A stretch of DNA of 25,476 nucleotides, taken from NCBI GenBank assembly GCA_025463305.1, contig JAOBWK010000030.1, positions 1 through 25,476 of the forward strand. The letters run 5' to 3'. This document shows positions 15,426 to 22,288 of this stretch, in pieces (within the stretch, counting starts at the first letter, position 1; each line of letters opens with the position of its first letter). The DNA is from Ilumatobacteraceae bacterium (lineage in GTDB: Bacteria > Actinomycetota > Acidimicrobiia > Acidimicrobiales > Ilumatobacteraceae). A program made the position numbers and the translations under genes. The notes beneath the pieces were generated by a model. The model made no database searches, was not told where the DNA came from, and saw nothing but the letters and a program-made list of their open reading frames with translations.

Positions 15426-15623
15426 TCAGCGCTCGGCGAGGAGGCGCTTGATCTTGCGTGCGTCGCCGGGGTGCACGTCGACCTCGCCGGCGAGGCGCCG
15501 GGTGCGGGTCGACGACTTCTTCTCGAAGAGGTGCTGGCGGTTGGCCTGCAGGCGACGGAGCTTGCCCGAGCCGGTCTTCTTGAACCGCTTCGCGGCCGTC
15601 TTGCTGGTCTTCATCTTTGGCAT
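15426..15623 (-). CDS. rpmI: Ribosomal protein L35
   Basis: Small basic 50S protein of 65 residues with the typical start MPKMKTSKTAAKRFKKTGSG and the KLRRLQANRQH segment. The ATG at 15623 has AAGGA about seven bases upstream. It lies between infC and rplT as in most bacteria. Confidence 0.96.
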   Translation of the reverse strand: MPKMKTSKTAAKRFKKTGSGKLRRLQANRQHLFEKKSSTRTRRLAGEVDVHPGDARKIKRLLAER

Positions 15624-15686
15624 TGGCTGGTCCTTGCAACGGGATTGATGGTGTGGAATCGGGACCGGTCGAGGCCGATCGCCGGT

Positions 15687-16424
15687 TCAGGCGTCGGTGC
15701 TCTCGGCGACCGGGGGTGCTTCAGGGGTGGGTGTCGCTGCGGCGGCGGCCGGCTCGGCGGCAACGGGTGCTGTCGCCTCGGGTGCCGGCGACTCGGTTGC
15801 CGGCGCTTCGGTTGCTGGTTCGCTGGAGGTGGTCTCGCTGTCGTGATCTGCCGTGGCGCCGTCGGGAGCGTCGCCGTGCGAGCGCTCCTTCTTGACCACG
15901 GCCTTCTTCTCGGGGGCGAGGACCATGGTCATGTTGCGACCTTCGAGCCGGGCCTGGGTCTCGATCTTGCCGAGGCCGTCGACCTGGGCGATGACGCTGT
16001 CGAGCAACCGCGATCCGAGCTCGGGGTGAGCCATCTCGCGACCACGGAACTGCAGCGTGACCTTGACCTTGTGACCCTCACCCAGGAACTCCTGCATGTG
16101 GCGGATCTTGGTGTCGAGGTCACCCTTGCCGATCTTCGGACGCAGCTTCACTTCCTTGATCGACACGTGGATCGTCTTCTTGCGCGATTCCTTGGCCTTC
16201 TGCGACTCTTCGTAACGGAACTTGCCGTAGTCCATGATCCGGCAAACGGGTGGATTGGCCAACGGTGCGACTTCGACGAGGTCGAGATCGAGTTGGCGAG
16301 CCATCTGGAGGGCTTCGGGCAAGGTCTTGATCCCGACCTGGCTCCCGTCGGCTCCGATCAGGCGTACCTCACGCGCACGGATGCGCTCGTTGTACCGGGG
16401 CTCGTTCTGCTGCGGCGTTGCTAT
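15687..16424 (-). CDS. infC: Translation initiation factor IF-3, apparent ATA start
   Basis: IF3 binds the 30S subunit and checks start codon and initiator tRNA. The protein has about 245 residues. The N-domain (about 10-80) has YNERIRAREVRLIG and CRIMDYGKFRYE; the C-domain (about 88-174) has KTIHVSIKEVKLRPKIG and KVKVTLQFRGREM. A tail of about 70 residues rich in Ala, Pro, Glu and Thr follows. No ATG, GTG or TTG lies between the in-frame stop at 16431-16433 and a TTG at 16322, which would cut into the N-domain. ATA at 16424 has AGGAG nine bases upstream and gives (M)ATPQQNEPRYNERIRA. Rare AUU/AUC/AUA starts with IF3 autoregulation are known for infC. Confidence 0.93.
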   Translation of the reverse strand: MATPQQNEPRYNERIRAREVRLIGADGSQVGIKTLPEALQMARQLDLDLVEVAPLANPPVCRIMDYGKFRYEESQKAKESRKKTIHVSIKEVKLRPKIGKGDLDTKIRHMQEFLGEGHKVKVTLQFRGREMAHPELGSRLLDSVIAQVDGLGKIETQARLEGRNMTMVLAPEKKAVVKKERSHGDAPDGATADHDSETTSSEPATEAPATESPAPEATAPVAAEPAAAAATPTPEAPPVAESTDA

Positions 16425-16630
16425 GGCTGATCACTCCTGTGCAATGGGCTGTTCTCCCTGTTGGTTGTCGTCGAGGTCCGACGCAAAGCCAGGGTCGAGC
16501 AGCCACACCCTCGCACGGGAGCAGTTGGATCGGTGCCATGACCCGGACGCACTCTCGCGTGGCCGGGTGGGGGTTCGGTTGCACGATGCACCCCACTTCG
16601 CCTCAGTTGTCGGCCGGTAGGCTAGCGCAC
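16425..16630 (-). promoter_or_regulatory. infC leader and divergent promoter region
   Basis: This 206-base region lies between infC and the divergent DUF1844 gene. Read leftwards it would form an infC leader of up to about 200 bases. It contains a hairpin at 16541-16568 (ACCCGG-cc-ACGC, six-base loop, GCGT-CCGGGT; ten pairs with a two-base bulge) and ends with AGGAG at 16434-16438. I see no convincing sigma-A promoter for infC; one weak candidate lies around 16580-16605. A frame inside it (16369-16596) is judged a shadow. Confidence 0.4.
16618..16630 (+). promoter_or_regulatory. Leaderless -10 element of the DUF1844 gene
   Basis: TAGGCT (16618-16623) fits TAnnnT and is followed by seven bases and the GTG at 16631, with no ribosome-binding site between. 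A -35 is not evident. The arrangement supports the GTG as the start. Confidence 0.45.
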
Positions 16631-16981
16631 GTGGACGCAGAAACCTCGACAACTGCTGGCAGCGGCCCTGGCGACACCCAGGTCGACGAAGCGATGGACG
16701 CGATGATCGACGTCCGCCGCCAGCTGGCCGAGGTGCCGGTCGAGGTGGTCGTCACCAACCACGTGATGGGCCTCTACGAGCTGGCGGCGATCCACCTCAG
16801 CTCGGCCGAGCCCGACCTGTTCTCGGCGGCGCTGGCGATCGATGCCGTGGCGTGCCTCGTCGAGGGCCTCGGCGACCGGTTGGGCGACGACGCTGCCACG
16901 ATGCGTGACGCGCTCGGCAACATCCGGATCGCATTCGTGCAGATCAAGAACCAGCTGACGGCCGAGTCCGAGGCGGACTGA
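16631..16981 (+). CDS. DUF1844 domain protein
   Basis: A 116-residue acidic, helical protein. The core from VVVTNHVMGLYELAAIHL (about residues 38-55) through AIDAVACLVEGLGDRL to LGNIRIAFVQIKN matches the DUF1844 pattern, and these genes commonly sit next to infC in actinobacteria. Function is not known. The GTG at 16631 is supported by the TAGGCT element seven bases upstream. Earlier in-frame starts (from 16418) would run back through the infC leader and start. The gene's last 38 bases overlap the end of the convergent alkyltransferase-like gene. Confidence 0.82.
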   Translation: MDAETSTTAGSGPGDTQVDEAMDAMIDVRRQLAEVPVEVVVTNHVMGLYELAAIHLSSAEPDLFSAALAIDAVACLVEGLGDRLGDDAATMRDALGNIRIAFVQIKNQLTAESEAD

Positions 16982-17306
16982 TCGCCGGCGCGGCCGGTCG
17001 GAACCGGCCGTAGCGGGCCGAGCGCACCCGGCCACCCGCACACGTCACGCCCTCGCGCTTCAGCAGCGCGATCTGCTCGCGCTCGTGGCCGGGCACCAGC
17101 CGACCGGTCGAGTTGACCACCCGCCACCACGGCAGGTCGTCGTCGACGGTGGCCAGCAGCCGGCCGACGAGGCGCGACATCTTCGGGAAGCCGGCATCAT
17201 CGGCGATCTCGCCGTACGTCACCACCTCGCCCTCGCGCAGCGAGCGAATGACCGCGAGGATCCGCTCCTCGCGCGCCTCGGGTGTGGGACCGGCTGCCGG
17301 TGGCAC
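16944..17306 (-). CDS. Alkyltransferase-like protein (ATL, MGMT DNA-binding domain)
   Basis: A 120-residue protein with only the DNA-binding domain of O6-methylguanine-DNA methyltransferase: ERILAVIRSLREGEVVTYGEIADDAGFP (about 13-40), RLVGRLLA and then PWWRVVNSTGRLVPG. In true methyltransferases this motif is PCHR with the acceptor cysteine. In known ATLs it is PWHR, so this protein cannot transfer alkyl groups but should bind alkylated bases and flag them for nucleotide-excision repair. Here the His is also Trp (PWWR). The GTG start at 17306 lies 3 bases after the previous gene's stop. The last 38 bases overlap the convergent DUF1844 gene. Confidence 0.85.
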   Translation of the reverse strand: MPPAAGPTPEAREERILAVIRSLREGEVVTYGEIADDAGFPKMSRLVGRLLATVDDDLPWWRVVNSTGRLVPGHEREQIALLKREGVTCAGGRVRSARYGRFRPAAPAISPPRTRPSAGS

Positions 17307-17309
17307 GCG

Positions 17310-17528
17310 CTACGCGGGACGGATGTCGGCGGCCTCGCGCCGGCCGAGCTTCAGCAGCGGCAGGAAGGTGACCGCGGTGCCGACGGCGATGTTGCGCGTG
17401 CCGTCGGCGATGGACACGCAGTGGAACGGGAACACGGCGGGTGCCTCGTCGAGCAGGATCTCGCCGAGTCCCTTCGGCTCGTCGAAGTTCGTGACCACGC
17501 CTTGGAGCCGTTCGGAGTCCATCGGCAT
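17310..17528 (-). CDS. Small cold-shock-domain-like protein
   Basis: A 72-residue protein: LQGVVTNFDEPKGLGEI, then FPFHCVSIADGTRNIAVGTAVTFLPLLKLGRREA. The order and spacing (basic turn with KG-G-I, FxFHC, DGTR, G-AVTF) resemble a cold-shock or OB-fold nucleic-acid-binding domain, although the aromatic RNP residues are partly replaced. Function is inferred from this resemblance only. The ATG at 17528 shares one base with the hisG stop (TGATG), so it is translationally coupled to hisG; an internal ATG at 17522 is the alternative. Confidence 0.7.
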   Translation of the reverse strand: MPMDSERLQGVVTNFDEPKGLGEILLDEAPAVFPFHCVSIADGTRNIAVGTAVTFLPLLKLGRREAADIRPA

Positions 17529-18403
17529 CAGGCGATGATCTTCGAGATCGGCAGCTCGAGGATGCCGGTGGCGCCGGCGTCCTTCAAGGCTGGGATGAGC
17601 GTGTTGATCTGGTTCTTGGCGACAACGGTTTCGATCGCAAAGCCTCCTTCATGGGCGAGCTCGCTCACGGTCGGCGCCTTCAGCGACGGCACGAGTGCAA
17701 CGACCGCTTCGAAGTTCTCGCGCGACACATTGAGCTTGAGGAGGACCTTGCCGCGGGCGTCGAGCGTGCCCATCAGCAGGGTCATCAGTTGATCCATCGC
17801 GTGGCGCTTGGCGGGATCGCCGGACGCTTCGCGGTTCACGACGACCTCGGTGTAGCTCACGAGGATCGTGTCGATGATGCGCAGGCCGGCGGCGCGCAGC
17901 GCACGGCCGGTCTCGGTGATGTCGACGATGCAGTCGGCGATGTCGGGGATCTTGGCCTCGCTGGCGCCGTAGGACAGCCGGATGTCGGCGGCGATGCCGT
18001 GCTCGGCGAAGTAGCGCTTGGTCAGCTCGGGGTACTCGGTGCTGACCCTCACGCCGTCCGGAAGATCGCTCACCGACTGCGCCGGCGAGTCGCCCGCCAC
18101 CGCAACGACCACCTGGATCGGCAGCGACGTGGCCTTCGAGTACTGCAGCTCGCCGAGGCTGACGACGTCGCTCGACGTCTCCTCGACCCAGTCGCGCCCG
18201 GTGATGCCGAAGTCGAAGAGGCCCTCGGCGACGTAGCTCGGGATCTCCTGCGGGCGCAGGATGCGGACCTCGCTGATCCGCGGATCGTCGATGGTGGCCT
18301 TGTAGTCGACCGACGAGTTGCGGCGCACGGGGAGATCGGCCGCCTCGAACAGCTCGAGCGTCGCCTTCTCCAGGGAACCCTTGGGGAGCACGAGGCGGAG
18401 CAC
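17528..18403 (-). CDS. hisG: ATP phosphoribosyltransferase, long form
   Basis: First and feedback-controlled step of histidine synthesis: joins ATP and PRPP. It has 291 residues. The catalytic part starts LRLVLPKGSLEKATLELF and includes GLFDFGITGRDWVEE, YGASEAKIPDIADCIVDITETG (the PRPP-binding region) and NREAS. The last 75 residues or so (MLLKLNVSRENFEAVVALVPSLKAPTV...) form the ACT-like histidine-binding domain of the long, hexameric type that needs no HisZ. The GTG start at 18403 follows a TATCCT -10 element by six bases, so the mRNA is probably leaderless. It heads a small operon with a cold-shock-like gene and the ATL gene. Confidence 0.95.
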   Translation of the reverse strand: MLRLVLPKGSLEKATLELFEAADLPVRRNSSVDYKATIDDPRISEVRILRPQEIPSYVAEGLFDFGITGRDWVEETSSDVVSLGELQYSKATSLPIQVVVAVAGDSPAQSVSDLPDGVRVSTEYPELTKRYFAEHGIAADIRLSYGASEAKIPDIADCIVDITETGRALRAAGLRIIDTILVSYTEVVVNREASGDPAKRHAMDQLMTLLMGTLDARGKVLLKLNVSRENFEAVVALVPSLKAPTVSELAHEGGFAIETVVAKNQINTLIPALKDAGATGILELPISKIIA

Positions 18404-18415
18404 ACGCTCAGGATA
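18404..18415 (-). promoter_or_regulatory. Leaderless -10 element of hisG
   Basis: TATCCT (18410-18415 on the minus strand) is followed by six bases and the hisG GTG. It fits TAnnnT and leaves no space for a ribosome-binding site. The 69-base gap to moaB contains no clear -35 or terminator. Confidence 0.5.
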
Positions 18416-18472
18416 CGGAGCGGCCGCCGCGATCGCCGCAATGGTTGTCGGCCGATCCGGCTGGCGCGACCG

Positions 18473-18976
18473 TCAGTGCTGGGTCGGCGCGTCGGCGAGC
18501 AGGCGGATCGCGTGCGGCAGCACGTCGATGATGGCGGCGAGCTGCTCGACGCAGCCCTTCGGCGAGCCGGGCGTGTTGCAGATGATGGCCCCGCCGCGGA
18601 TGCCCGCCACTCCCCTGCTCAACCGGCCGAGCGGGCTGATCAGGCGCATCGCCTCGGCCAGACCGGGCGCCTCGCGCTCGATGACCGCGCGGGTGCCCTC
18701 GGGGGTCTGGTCGCGGGGCGCGAAGCCGGTGCCACCCGTCGACACGATCACGCCGGCGAACCCGTCGCACATCTCGCGCAGGACCGTGGCGACGATCTCG
18801 GCGCCGTCGGCGGTGACGCGGTGGTCGACGACGGTGAAGCCGGCATCGGCGAGCTGGGCGACGAGGGCGCGGCCGCTGGCGTCGTCGCGGGTGCCGTGGA
18901 CGACGCCGTCGCTGACGGTGAGGACCTTCGCATGCAGGACCTGGGCCTCGAGCCGTTGGGCGTGGACGTCAGTCAT
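18473..18976 (-). CDS. MoaB/Mog-type molybdopterin biosynthesis protein
   Basis: Molybdopterin-binding fold (MoCF_biosynth) protein of 167 residues, predicted to act in molybdopterin adenylation. It contains AKVLTVSDGVVHGTRDDASG (about 16-35), VIVSTGGTGFAPRDQTPEGT (about 76-95) and LSRGVAGIRGGAIICNTPGSPKG (the binding-loop NTPGSPKG). MoaB and Mog cannot be told apart by eye; the size suits either. The ATG at 18976 overlaps the rsmB stop as ATGA, so it is the last gene of the def-fmt-rsmB-moaB unit. Confidence 0.9.
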   Translation of the reverse strand: MTDVHAQRLEAQVLHAKVLTVSDGVVHGTRDDASGRALVAQLADAGFTVVDHRVTADGAEIVATVLREMCDGFAGVIVSTGGTGFAPRDQTPEGTRAVIEREAPGLAEAMRLISPLGRLSRGVAGIRGGAIICNTPGSPKGCVEQLAAIIDVLPHAIRLLADAPTQH

Positions 18977-20151
18977 GACCGGGCACGGTACCGAACGATG
19001 GTCATGCCATCGGTGTCGGCATCCTGCGGGAGCAGGCGGAAGCCGTTGCCGAACGGATGCCACGGATCGTCGGGAGGATCCGTGACGACGTCGAAGCCGG
19101 CAGGGACCGCGTGGTCGATCGATTCCGCGGCCGTGATGGTGCACACGCTGTAGACGAGCGTGCCGCCCGGCTTGACGAGCGGCGCCGCCGCCTCCAGCAG
19201 GTGGGCCTGGAGCGCGACCAGCTCGACGATGTCGTCGGCCGTGATCCGCCAGCGAGCGTCGGGACGACGGCGCAGCGAGCCGAGGCCGCTGCACGGTGCG
19301 TCGAGCAGCACACGGTCGAAGCTGCGCGCTGCGAACGGCGGCGCCGTGCCGTCCGCGACGACGACGGGCAGGTGCTGGCCGAGTCGATGGGCGTTGGCGC
19401 GCACGAGGGTGGCCCGGTGCGGCTGCAGGTCCGCGGCCACCACGAAGGCGCCGTCGCCCACCATCGACGTCGCCTTGCCGCCGGGTGCCGCGCACACGTC
19501 GAGGACCTGCTCGCCGGGTCGAGCCCCGACGAGATCGGCCACCCACTGGGAACCGAGGTCCTGGATGTAGCCGTCGTCGCGCGTGGTGACCTGCGGTGCC
19601 TCGTTCATGCACTCGAGTGCGGCCAGGCCCTCGAACTCCCCGAGCTCGGCGACGAAGCGATCGAGGATCCAGTCCGGGTAGCTGAGCCGATCGGCGTCGT
19701 CGCTCCAGATCATCGGGGTGTTGGCGACCTTGCGCAGCACTGCGTTGACGAAGCCGCGGACCTTCGGATGGGCCAGCTCCACGGTCTCGCCGACGGCCGC
19801 GTGCGGAGCCACACCCGCGAAGGCCAGTTGGTACGCGCCGAGCCGGAGCAGCGTGCGCACCTCGGGATCCGGCTCGGTCATCACGAACCGCTCGACGAGC
19901 GCCTCGCACGCTCGGCGCATCCGCGTGGTGCCGTAGACGAGCTCGGTGACGAACCGCCGGTCCTGCTCGTGCAGCGAGCTGCGATCGAGCATCGACGGCA
20001 GCAAGATGTTGGCGTAGGCGCCGTCGTGGTCGATGCGCAGCAGCGCGTCGAGCGCCACCTGGCGTGCCGACTGGCGGGGAGCGGGCCGCGCGCCGTTCTG
20101 CGGTGCGGGCCGCGGACGTCCGGCGTTGCGTGCGTTCTGACGTTGGTTCAC
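18973..20151 (-). CDS. rsmB: 16S rRNA m5C967 methyltransferase RsmB
   Basis: SAM-dependent rRNA cytosine-5 methyltransferase of 392 residues. A basic, low-complexity start (about 1-28) is followed by a NusB-like RNA-binding domain (about 29-150), then the Rossmann methyltransferase: VLDVCAAPGGKATSM (motif I), DAPCSGLGSLRRRPD (PCSG with one conserved Cys) and YSVCTI (catalytic Cys of the TC motif region). The GTG start at 20151 overlaps the fmt stop as GTGA; the open frame continues far upstream but only inside fmt. Order def-fmt-rsmB is common in bacteria. Confidence 0.94.
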   Translation of the reverse strand: MNQRQNARNAGRPRPAPQNGARPAPRQSARQVALDALLRIDHDGAYANILLPSMLDRSSLHEQDRRFVTELVYGTTRMRRACEALVERFVMTEPDPEVRTLLRLGAYQLAFAGVAPHAAVGETVELAHPKVRGFVNAVLRKVANTPMIWSDDADRLSYPDWILDRFVAELGEFEGLAALECMNEAPQVTTRDDGYIQDLGSQWVADLVGARPGEQVLDVCAAPGGKATSMVGDGAFVVAADLQPHRATLVRANAHRLGQHLPVVVADGTAPPFAARSFDRVLLDAPCSGLGSLRRRPDARWRITADDIVELVALQAHLLEAAAPLVKPGGTLVYSVCTITAAESIDHAVPAGFDVVTDPPDDPWHPFGNGFRLLPQDADTDGMTIVRYRARS

Positions 20152-21074
20152 GGTGCGGCCGACGCTGCCGCTGGATCGACCCCGAACACATCGGACATGG
20201 TCGGACGGGCGCCGTTGGCCCACGCGCTCGCGGTCATCGCCGGCTTGCCCTCCGGCTGCACCTGTTCGAGCACGAGCGTGCTCTGCCAGCAACCCACACC
20301 GAGTGGCTCGACGAACGCGCCCGCGGCAGCCGTCTCGGTGGTGCCGATCGCGGCGGAGAGGACCTTCAGGCGCTTGCCGCGGAACCACGTCCACGCCACG
20401 CCGAGGCGGACGAGCCGATCGATCTCCGCGGCCGGCCGGCTCCAGTCGATCTGGAACTCGGCCGGATCCAGCTTGGCCGCGTAGGTCGGCTCACCCGTCT
20501 GCGGTGTGACCGGGCCGAGGCCCTGCTCCAGGTTCGACACCAGCTGCCGGGTGCCGATGTCGACGAGCGTGCGGCGCAGCGCATCGATGCCTTCGCGCGG
20601 TCCGATCGGCACCTCGATCCGGTCGATGACGCCGCCGGTGTCGAGCCCCACTTCGAGCTGCATCAGGCACACGCCCGTGGTGGTGTCGCCGGCGAGCAGG
20701 GCGCGCTCGACGGGTGCTGCGCCGCGCCAGCGGGGCAGCAGCGAGAAGTGCAGGTTCACCATCGGCAACCGCTCGAGCACCGGCGGGCGGATCAGCTGCC
20801 CGAATGCGACGACCACGCCGAGATCGGCGCCGACGTCGACGGCATCGGCCACGACATGGGTGACGGCGAGGCCGAGCCGGATCGCCGCAGCCTTCACCGG
20901 ACTGGGGGTGAGCTCGGCACCGCGACCGCGCCGCTTGTCGGCGCGCGTCACGACGAGCGCCACCTCGAACCCTGCGGCGACGAGTGCTTCGAGCGGGGCG
21001 ACCGCCATCTCGGGCGTGCCGAGGTACACGAGCCGCTGCGGACGTCCCCCGGGCAGCGGCGCGAGGTCCGTCAC
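20148..21074 (-). CDS. fmt: Methionyl-tRNA formyltransferase
   Basis: Formylates initiator Met-tRNA with 10-formyl-tetrahydrofolate; 308 residues. The N-terminal hydrolase-like domain has LVYLGTPEMAVAPLEAL (about 15-31), the NLHFSLLPRWRGAAPVERA segment (about 104-122; the usual HxSLLPRxRG catalytic region), and GDTTTGVCLMQLEVGLDTG. The C-terminal OB-like domain contains YAAKLDPAEFQIDWSRPA and a WTWFRGKRLKVL core. The GTG start at 21074 overlaps the def stop as GTGA. Coupled production of deformylase and formyltransferase is usual. Confidence 0.96.
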   Translation of the reverse strand: MTDLAPLPGGRPQRLVYLGTPEMAVAPLEALVAAGFEVALVVTRADKRRGRGAELTPSPVKAAAIRLGLAVTHVVADAVDVGADLGVVVAFGQLIRPPVLERLPMVNLHFSLLPRWRGAAPVERALLAGDTTTGVCLMQLEVGLDTGGVIDRIEVPIGPREGIDALRRTLVDIGTRQLVSNLEQGLGPVTPQTGEPTYAAKLDPAEFQIDWSRPAAEIDRLVRLGVAWTWFRGKRLKVLSAAIGTTETAAAGAFVEPLGVGCWQSTLVLEQVQPEGKPAMTASAWANGARPTMSDVFGVDPAAASAAP

Positions 21075-21595
21075 TTCAGCCGCAACCGACGGGGCTTGGC
21101 CTTGGCCTGCTCCTCGACGATCTTGCGGTACTCGATGAGCGACGCCTTGCGCTGGTCCGGTGTCATCCGGTCGAACATCAGCACGCCGTGCAGGTGATCG
21201 ATCTCGTGCTGGAACAGCCGGCCCATCAGCTCGTTGGCCTCGATCTCGATCTCGTTGCCGTCGAGGGTGACGCCGCGCATCAGCACCTCGTTCGGGCGGA
21301 GCATCTCGACGTACAACCCGGGGATGCTCAGGCAACCCTCGTCGTACACCCACTCGCCGCTGCTCTCGACGATCTCCGGGTTGATGATGACCATCGGCTC
21401 GTCGTTGATCTCCCACACGAAGATCTGCTTCTGCACGCCGACCTGCGGTGCGGCGAGGCCGATGCCGCTGTCGCTGGTGAACAGGGTCTCGAACATGTCG
21501 TCGACGAGACGAGCGACCTTGCCGTCGATGTCGGTGATGGCCTGCGCCGGTGTTTTCAGGACGGGATCGCCATAGGTGCGGATTTCGTACGCCAC
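21071..21595 (-). CDS. def: Peptide deformylase
   Basis: Iron-type metallohydrolase that removes the N-formyl group from new proteins; 174 residues. All three motifs are present: GIGLAAPQVG (about 44-53), EGCLSIPG (about 86-93, metal Cys) and QHEIDHLHG (about 129-137, two metal His and the catalytic Glu). The GTG start at 21595 lies six bases behind a TAGCCT -10 element, so it is probably leaderless. It heads the def-fmt-rsmB-moaB operon and diverges from a methyltransferase gene over 53 bases. Confidence 0.97.
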   Translation of the reverse strand: MAYEIRTYGDPVLKTPAQAITDIDGKVARLVDDMFETLFTSDSGIGLAAPQVGVQKQIFVWEINDEPMVIINPEIVESSGEWVYDEGCLSIPGLYVEMLRPNEVLMRGVTLDGNEIEIEANELMGRLFQHEIDHLHGVLMFDRMTPDQRKASLIEYRKIVEEQAKAKPRRLRLK

Positions 21596-21607
21596 ACTGC
21601 AAGGCTA
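21596..21607 (-). promoter_or_regulatory. Leaderless -10 element of def
   Basis: On the minus strand TAGCCT (21602-21607) is followed by six bases and the def GTG. It matches TAnnnT, and no ribosome-binding site is present. No -35 is visible. Confidence 0.5.
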
Positions 21608-21648
21608 CCGATCCGGTGCTGAACCGGGACCCGAACACGATCGACCGC

Positions 21649-22248
21649 ATGAGCAACGAGCAGTACTTCACCGCAGAACCGGCGAGCGCGAGCCAGCCGT
21701 ACACGATCAAGGTCGCGCTGCCCGACGGCACGATGCAGCTCACCACCGATCGCGGCGTGTTCAGCCACGGCGCCCTCGACACGGGCACCCGCGTGCTGCT
21801 GTTGAAGGCGCCGGCACCGTCGGCCACGGGGAACCTGCTCGACATCGGCTGCGGGACCGGCGCGATCGCGCTCACCCTCGGCCGCCGCTCCCCCGCCGCG
21901 ACTGTGTGGGCGATCGACACCAACCAGCGCGCCCTCGCCCTCACCCGCGAGAACGCGAGGACCAACAAGGTCGACAACGTCAGCGCTTGCACGCCCGAGC
22001 AGATCGACGCGGATCTCCGCTTCGACACCATCTGGAGCAACCCGCCGATCCACATCGGCAAGCCGGCGATGCACGCGATGCTGCTCCAGTGGCTGCCCCG
22101 GCTCACGCCGCGCGGCCAGGCGGTGATGGTGGTGCAGAAGCACCTCGGGTCCGATTCGCTCGTGACCTGGCTGAACACCGAGGGGCTGCCCACCGAGCGG
22201 ATCGGCTCGGCCAAGGGCTACCGGCTGCTCCGCACGACCCTGCCCTGA
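21649..22248 (+). CDS. RsmC-like class I SAM methyltransferase
   Basis: A 199-residue single-domain methyltransferase of the MTS/RsmC type (16S rRNA m2G1207 group). Motif I is LLDIGCGTGAIALTLG (about 64-79), the acidic strand is VWAIDTNQRALALTREN, and the catalytic motif IV is SNPPIHIGK (about 131-139), typical of N2-guanine methyltransferases (NPPFHxG). It ends GSAKGYRLLRTTLP, the usual KGYRVL-type end. The actual target cannot be proven. The ATG at 21649 is chosen because MSNEQYFTAEPAS is a normal start; the open frame reaches back into def. A weak CACGAT lies seven bases before the ATG. Confidence 0.9.
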   Translation: MSNEQYFTAEPASASQPYTIKVALPDGTMQLTTDRGVFSHGALDTGTRVLLLKAPAPSATGNLLDIGCGTGAIALTLGRRSPAATVWAIDTNQRALALTRENARTNKVDNVSACTPEQIDADLRFDTIWSNPPIHIGKPAMHAMLLQWLPRLTPRGQAVMVVQKHLGSDSLVTWLNTEGLPTERIGSAKGYRLLRTTLP

Positions 22249-22288
22249 GGCGCGTCGCCTGCTCCGCCTCGCCTGACCGGGCCGCGGC

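Noticed and set aside
16369..16596. A 75-codon minus-strand frame in the infC leader, overlapping the infC start, as a possible leader peptide
   Set aside because: No ribosome-binding site or conserved features; it crosses the infC start in another frame, and the structured leader explains the region better.
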